A DNA stretch of 10,010 nucleotides from Candidatus Brocadiaceae bacterium (lineage in GTDB: Bacteria; Planctomycetota; MHYJ01; JACQXL01; CAKKQI01). The stretch is from NCBI GenBank assembly GCA_919901895.1, contig CAKKQI010000259.1, forward strand, positions 1 through 10,010, in the 5' to 3' direction. This document shows positions 6,685 to 10,010 of this stretch, piece by piece; positions within the stretch are counted from its first letter, which is position 1, and the number at the start of each line of letters is the position of its first letter. The translations under genes were made by a program, and so were the position numbers. The notes under the pieces were generated by a model. It searched no databases and was not told the origin of the DNA. It worked only from the letters and a program-made list of their open reading frames with translations.

Positions 6685-7641
6685 ATGAATCAGAAAAAAT
6701 TTATCAATGAATTCAGGGAAAATGACCGGATTGACCAAGTTTTTTGGCTGTCCCAGAAGGAATTGCGGCCGATGAAAAACGGAAAATTTATTAATTTAAA
6801 ATTGAGCGACAAAACCGGCTCTCTGGAAGGAAAAATCTGGGACAACGCCGAAGAAGTTTACGACCGTTTAATCACGGAAAGTTTTATCCAGGTCCAGGGT
6901 GAAGTAACCGAACATAATAAAAAATTACAAATAAAAGTTCATTCGTTTAAGCCGGTTAAGGATGATGACGTTAATCTGGAAGATTTTACGCCCCATACGC
7001 CTAAAGATATTGATTTACTCTGGGCGCAGTTAACCGAAACAATGGACGCACTGGCCGACCCTTATTTAAAAAAATTGATTAACCTTTTTTTGAGCGACCA
7101 GAAATTTATTGGTGTTTTAAGAAAATCTCCGGCCGCGATTAAACTTCACCATGCTTATGTCGGCGGGTTATTGGAACATATTGTTAATATATTAAATCTG
7201 GGAAAGTCTCTCAGTGCTTATTATCCGGTCATCAAGCAGGATTTGTTATTAGTGGGTATTTTTTTACACGACATCGGTAAAATGAAAGAATATTCAATTA
7301 AAATTATGCCGGACCAGACCGATGAAGGCCGCCTGATCGGGCATACTTCGCTGGGTATTTTAATTCTGGAGGAAAAAACGCAGCAAATTAAAGATTTTCC
7401 GACAGAGTTGCTGATGGAATTACGCCATTTAATTCTAAGCCATCATGGAGAATACGAATTCGGTGCGCCGGTTTTACCGATGACGCCGGAAGCCCTGATG
7501 CTTCATTACCTGGATAATCTTGATGCCAAAATGGGCCAGTACCAATCGCTCCGGGAACATATCACCGATCCGGAGGAGCGCTGGAGTGAATGGTCTAATG
7601 CACTGGAGCGGCGCCTGTATCTGAGAAAGAATCCGCAATGA
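6685..7641 (+). CDS. yhaM: YhaM-type 3'-5' exoribonuclease (OB-fold nucleic-acid binding plus HD domain)
   Basis: A 318-residue protein of the YhaM family, hydrolytic metal-dependent 3'-5' exonucleases acting on RNA (and single-stranded DNA in Bacillus subtilis). The N-terminal 95 residues form an OB-fold of the tRNA-anticodon/RPA type: GKFINLKLSDKTGSLEGKIWD (33-53) and the QGEVTEHNKKLQIKV strand pair. The rest is an HD phosphohydrolase domain. Metal-binding residues are visible at H165 in GGLLEHIVNI, the signature H195-D196 in FLHDIGK, H220 in GHTSLG, H253-H254 in LSHHGE, and a late aspartate in LHYLDNLDAKMG. Length is close to B. subtilis YhaM. It starts 6 bases after the activator stop without an evident Shine-Dalgarno sequence, so translational coupling is likely. 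Its last four bases overlap the next gene. The position two genes after pnp fits a role in RNA turnover. Confidence 0.88.
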   Translation: MNQKKFINEFRENDRIDQVFWLSQKELRPMKNGKFINLKLSDKTGSLEGKIWDNAEEVYDRLITESFIQVQGEVTEHNKKLQIKVHSFKPVKDDDVNLEDFTPHTPKDIDLLWAQLTETMDALADPYLKKLINLFLSDQKFIGVLRKSPAAIKLHHAYVGGLLEHIVNILNLGKSLSAYYPVIKQDLLLVGIFLHDIGKMKEYSIKIMPDQTDEGRLIGHTSLGILILEEKTQQIKDFPTELLMELRHLILSHHGEYEFGAPVLPMTPEALMLHYLDNLDAKMGQYQSLREHITDPEERWSEWSNALERRLYLRKNPQ

Positions 7642-8381
7642 GCGAAAAGTTAAAAAAAATCCTGAAAGAAAATGCGCGATTTGAAAAACAATCGCCTTAT
7701 AATTTCTGCGACCGCTGGTGCGAACGCTGTCCGGCCGAAACAACCAATCACTGCCGGTTGTTTCATGATGAATACGAACGGCGCGTGATGAACATTGCCC
7801 ACGGCCGGGCTGAAGATGACCTGGCGGCTTTTGAAGAACAATTTAAGGAAAAATTAGCCCGGCTTGAAGCCGCCCTCCAACCATGGGAAAAAAAATTTGA
7901 CCGGCCGGAATTGGAAGAAATTGAAGAAGAAATCGACCGGGATGCGGAGGAGGAATTTCATAAACAGCGGGAAGCCAAACGGGAAAAGGTCTCCGGACAT
8001 CCTTTATACAAGATGACGCATCAATATATGAAAAAAACTTACGGTTTTTTAAAAGAAATATATTATGACGAGAATGAGAAAATTCCTCCTGATTTAAAAT
8101 ATCATTACGAAACCGTCTCGTGGTACCACACTCTGATGAGCGCCAAGATATACCGGGCGATCAGTAGTTTTTATGAACCGAAAATAGATGAGAAAGAGGA
8201 TTTTGAACTCAGCGATGCCGTCGCGCAATTAATCATCTGCCAAAAAGGGATTAAGCAATCACAGGAAGCCTGGAAAAAAATCGCTCCTTCCCTACCGGAC
8301 CAACCAAAAATCATCAACGATCTTTTAGCCGTATTGCATAATATGAACACGAATATTGAGTTAATCATCAGGCAGATCTGA
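7638..8381 (+). CDS. Uncharacterised protein with N-terminal CDRWCERC cysteine motif
   Basis: A 247-residue soluble protein with no signal peptide or membrane segment. Residues 24-40 carry four cysteines in C-x3-C-x2-C-x7-C spacing (CDRWCERCPAETTNHC), suited to binding zinc or an iron-sulfur cluster. I recall a similar CDRWCERC start in unannotated proteins of several bacterial groups, but know no function. A charged, glutamate-rich helical stretch follows (about 60-125), probably coiled coil. The remaining half is mainly alpha-helical, with aromatic-rich YHYETVSWYHTLMSAKIYRAI near 154-174. An ATGA overlap with the exonuclease gene gives strong evidence for translational coupling and a shared transcript. 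There is no helix-turn-helix or enzyme motif I can name. Confidence 0.85.
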   Translation: MSEKLKKILKENARFEKQSPYNFCDRWCERCPAETTNHCRLFHDEYERRVMNIAHGRAEDDLAAFEEQFKEKLARLEAALQPWEKKFDRPELEEIEEEIDRDAEEEFHKQREAKREKVSGHPLYKMTHQYMKKTYGFLKEIYYDENEKIPPDLKYHYETVSWYHTLMSAKIYRAISSFYEPKIDEKEDFELSDAVAQLIICQKGIKQSQEAWKKIAPSLPDQPKIINDLLAVLHNMNTNIELIIRQI

Positions 8382-8382
8382 G

Positions 8383-8415
8383 CCAACCGGTAAAATATAA
8401 TGTTTATTGGGTTGG
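8383..8415. repeat. Inverted repeat and lone TATAAT in the gap before aroB
   Basis: CCAACC (8383-8388) and GGTTGG (8410-8415) form a 6-bp inverted repeat with a 21-base A+T-rich loop, in which TAAA and TTTA can also pair. The loop contains a perfect TATAAT (8396-8401). No -35 hexamer stands at 16-18 bases upstream and there is no extended -10 TG. It could be an operator-like site over a weak aroB promoter, or an RNA structure. No T-run follows, so it is not a normal terminator. Confidence 0.3.
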
Positions 8416-8469
8416 ACCGGCGCAAATTTCACGACAATGAATACTTGACCCATTAAGGCACTTTCGATA

Positions 8470-9603
8470 ATGAAACAAATTCAGATTAATCTGTCCCGTT
8501 TCAAGCAGAACAGTTATCCAATTTTGATTAACCCGGGTTTATTATCAAAGATTGGCTTAATCATTTCCCGATGTTCATCGGGACGGAGGAAATTAAGCGA
8601 AAGACAACAGGTCTGTATTATTACCGACCGGAATGTAGCCCGGTTCTATCTGACTAAGGCGGTTCGTTCTTTAAAACAAGCGGGATTTTCAGTCCGGTCA
8701 ATTATCTGTCCGGCCGGTGAATCGCAGAAATCATTACGCACCGTTCAGAAAATTTATCAACAACTTCTAAAATACCGTTTTGACCGCTCGGCGACATTGA
8801 TTGCCTTAGGCGGCGGGGTCATCGGAGACCTGACCGGTTTTATTGCTGCTACTTACCTACGCGGGATTAATTTTATCCAGATGCCCACTACGTTATTAGC
8901 CCAGGTTGATGCGGCCATCGGTGGAAAAACCGCGGTTAATTTACCCGAAGGTAAAAATTTAATCGGCGCTTTTCACCAGCCCCGGGCGGTTTTGATTGAC
9001 CCGCTGGTTTTAAAAACCTTACCCCAACGCCAGTTTAAAAACGGGTTCGCGGAAATTATTAAAGCAGCGGTTATCAAAGACGCCCGCTTATTTCAAATCT
9101 TAGAAAAAAGTGCGCTTCCGCTGGCTTTACCGGTTCTAATAGCCATTATCGCCCGAACTGTTTTAATCAAAGCCCGGCTGGTGGAAAAAGACGAGCGGGA
9201 GGAACGCGGGTTAAGAACGGTGCTTAATTACGGTCATACGGTCGGGCATGCCCTGGAAGCGCTCGGTGGATTCCGCCGTTATCAACACGGCGAAGCAGTC
9301 TCGTTAGGGATGACCGGGGCGGCGCAACTCGCCGGCCGGATGAATCTGGTTAATCCTGATTTTATCAAACGGCAAACTGCTCTTTTGCAAAAATACGGAT
9401 TGCCGACCGAATTACCCGCCGGTTTAAAACCTGATTTAATTATAAAAAAATTAAACTATGATAAAAAAATCAGGTACCAAAAATTACGCTGGGTTTTACC
9501 TACCGGAATCGGGCGGGTTGTTGTTTCCGATAACGTTCCGGTTTCTTTTGTTAAAGAAGTATTACTGCATAAAACAGCGCCTTTGCCTAAGATTTTATCC
9601 TGA
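8470..9603 (+). CDS. aroB: 3-Dehydroquinate synthase
   Basis: A 377-residue cytoplasmic enzyme that converts DAHP to 3-dehydroquinate, the second step of the shikimate pathway to aromatic amino acids, using NAD and a divalent metal. NAD- and substrate-binding motifs are intact: GGGVIGDLTGFIAATYLRG (114-132), PTTLLAQVDAAIGGKTAVN (139-157) and KNLIGAFHQP (162-171). The zinc ligands are E195 in GFAEIIKAAVI, H256 in NYGHTVGHALEAL and H273 in HGEAVSLGM. The fold ends with the DKK and RWVLPTGIG segments. It is slightly longer than E. coli AroB (362 residues); part of the excess is about ten residues (CSSGRRKLSER, 35-45) between the first strands, encoded in and beside a palindrome. The ATG at 8470 is the only start after an in-frame stop at 8446 and has only a distant AAGG upstream. 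Confidence 0.97.
   Translation: MKQIQINLSRFKQNSYPILINPGLLSKIGLIISRCSSGRRKLSERQQVCIITDRNVARFYLTKAVRSLKQAGFSVRSIICPAGESQKSLRTVQKIYQQLLKYRFDRSATLIALGGGVIGDLTGFIAATYLRGINFIQMPTTLLAQVDAAIGGKTAVNLPEGKNLIGAFHQPRAVLIDPLVLKTLPQRQFKNGFAEIIKAAVIKDARLFQILEKSALPLALPVLIAIIARTVLIKARLVEKDEREERGLRTVLNYGHTVGHALEALGGFRRYQHGEAVSLGMTGAAQLAGRMNLVNPDFIKRQTALLQKYGLPTELPAGLKPDLIIKKLNYDKKIRYQKLRWVLPTGIGRVVVSDNVPVSFVKEVLLHKTAPLPKILS
8556..8597. repeat. In-frame palindromic element within aroB
   Basis: TCCCGATG (8566-8573) and CATCGGGA (8576-8583) form a perfect 8-bp stem around TT. An outer stem, CTTAAT (8556-8561) with ATTAAG (8592-8597), pairs across a small asymmetric internal loop, so the whole 42 bases could fold as one hairpin. 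The core encodes residues 33-38 (SRCSSG) exactly where AroB seems to have extra residues. Core and 3' flank (ATCGGGACGG) closely match the pnp element (ATCGGGGACGG). Confidence 0.55.
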
Positions 9604-9613
9604 AAAGAGGGTA

Positions 9614-9637
9614 ATTTCGGGTCTCCCGACCAGAAAT
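9614..9637. terminator. Stem-loop after aroB, without a T-run
   Basis: TCGGG (9617-9621) pairs with CCCGA (9625-9629) around TCT, with an alternative outer pairing of ATTTC (9614-9618) and GAAAT (9633-9637). It begins 10 bases after the aroB stop, where a 3' end is expected, but no T-run follows on the plus strand. It may protect the mRNA end, or be another small dispersed palindrome. Confidence 0.35.
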
Positions 9638-9682
9638 AATGAATAGAAAAAGGTCTGTCTCGCTAAGGAGGGGTGTTATAGG

Positions 9683-9705
9683 TAAAAATACCAACCATCC
9701 GTTGG
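9683..9705 (-). terminator. Possible Rho-independent terminator of the antitoxin-like gene
   Basis: Read on the minus strand, CCAAC (9705-9701) and GTTGG (9695-9691) form a 5-bp stem with a GGATG loop, followed by TATTTTTA. It stands 18 bases past the stop of the minus-strand gene. The stem is short, so efficiency is uncertain. Confidence 0.4.
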
Positions 9706-9722
9706 AGTGAGTTGTTAGAAAG

Positions 9723-9995
9723 TTAATTTGTTCTCTCAGTGAGATGCCCGGTAATAAATTTATGCAGTATGCTAGAAATAAAAGTTTGATAGGGTAATCC
9801 TTCTTCTATGGCCCTTCTTTGTATATGGATAAGATCTCGTTCTGAAATGCGGATATTCATGCGTTTATTATTTTGGAGTGTCGATTTAGCATATCCGCGA
9901 TATTTCTCGATTTCTTTTTTCACGTTTGATACCGATTTAAAATCGCCCTTTTCGTAAGCATTCAATATTTCTTTTTCTTCTTTGTTTAGCTTCAT
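9723..9995 (-). CDS. Ribbon-helix-helix (CopG-type) antitoxin-like DNA-binding protein
   Basis: A 90-residue protein. The C-terminal half (about 44-84) is a ribbon-helix-helix domain: the strand KRMNIRIS, then a helix ERDLIHIQRRAIEEG and a second helix beginning LPYQTFISSILHKFI. This is the pattern of CopG-family antitoxins, dimeric repressors that neutralise a toxin and control their own promoter. The N-terminal half is charged and helical (KLNKEEKEILNAYEKGDF), the kind of region that often contacts the toxin. I chose the ATG at 9995 because AGGAG at 10008-10004 stands eight bases ahead of it; the GTG at 10004 would overlap that site. By my count the gene is about 33% G+C, clearly below aroB and pnp, which suggests acquisition. 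It converges with aroB. In many such modules the toxin gene precedes the antitoxin, which here would be beyond 10010. Confidence 0.85.
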   Translation of the reverse strand: MKLNKEEKEILNAYEKGDFKSVSNVKKEIEKYRGYAKSTLQNNKRMNIRISERDLIHIQRRAIEEGLPYQTFISSILHKFITGHLTERTN

Positions 9996-10003
9996 TTTTA
10001 TCA

Positions 10004-10008
10004 CTCCT
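10004..10008 (-). promoter_or_regulatory. Ribosome binding site of the antitoxin-like gene
   Basis: Minus-strand AGGAG with an 8-base spacer to the ATG at 9995. It settles the choice of that ATG over the GTG at 10004, which begins inside the site. Confidence 0.7.
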
Positions 10009-10010
10009 TT

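Noticed and set aside
8445..8473. TTGACC and TAATGA with 17-base spacing just before aroB.
   Set aside because: The -10 would overlap the start codon and transcription would begin inside the gene, with no later start that keeps the N-terminal AroB strands.
9458..9646. Plus-strand 62-codon frame overlapping the aroB 3' end.
   Set aside because: Most of it is out of frame within conserved AroB sequence, and it has no recognisable content.
9996..10004. GTG start giving a 93-residue antitoxin-like protein.
   Set aside because: The GTG begins inside the AGGAG ribosome site, while the ATG at 9995 has an ideal 8-base spacer.
1..10010. CRISPR array, tRNA or rRNA genes, insertion sequence, phage genes.
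   Set aside because: No regularly spaced repeats, cloverleaf candidates, rRNA-like tracts, transposase motifs or long unexplained gaps were seen on either strand.

Overview
The window reads as chromosomal sequence of an uncultured, probably diderm (Gram-negative-type) bacterium. The supporting signs are a lipobox lipoprotein, a sigma-54-dependent activator and an rpsO-pnp locus. Coding DNA is roughly 45-50% G+C by eye. I cannot fix the phylum: the gene mix would suit a candidate-phylum genome, but that is only an impression.

Layout. Positions 1-1922 hold three co-oriented plus-strand genes: the 3' end of an FMN-dependent nitronate monooxygenase/FabK-type oxidoreductase, a small lipoprotein of unknown role, and an M19 membrane-dipeptidase-type metallopeptidase. 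A terminator-like hairpin (1934-1986) abuts a good housekeeping-type promoter (1985-2012). That promoter opens a second plus-strand run: rpsO (S15), pnp (PNPase), an FHA-GAF-AAA+-Fis sigma-54 activator, a YhaM-type 3'-5' exoribonuclease (OB fold plus HD domain), an uncharacterised four-cysteine protein, and after an 88-base gap aroB (3-dehydroquinate synthase). The last 290 bases differ. A minus-strand ribbon-helix-helix antitoxin-like gene, about 33% G+C, converges on aroB; any toxin partner would lie just beyond the right edge.

How the genes work together. rpsO-pnp is the classic bacterial pair, in which PNPase degrades RNA by phosphorolysis. Two genes on, the YhaM-type protein is a hydrolytic exonuclease, so two 3'-5' RNA-decay enzymes flank one signal-responsive sigma-54 activator. 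Tight spacing (6 bases, then a 4-base overlap) suggests co-transcription of activator, yhaM-like gene and the cysteine protein. aroB belongs to the shikimate pathway and may be a separate unit.

Most notable observation. pnp and aroB each carry a near-perfect palindrome with a CCCGAT...ATCGGG core, followed in both by ACGG. Each sits in frame where the protein appears to have extra residues: the variable linker before the second RNase PH-like core in PNPase, and the N-terminal region of AroB. This looks like a small palindromic repeat family that inserts into genes without breaking them, similar in principle to the protein-coding palindromic elements known in Rickettsia. Apart from this and the antitoxin edge, the window is ordinary housekeeping DNA.
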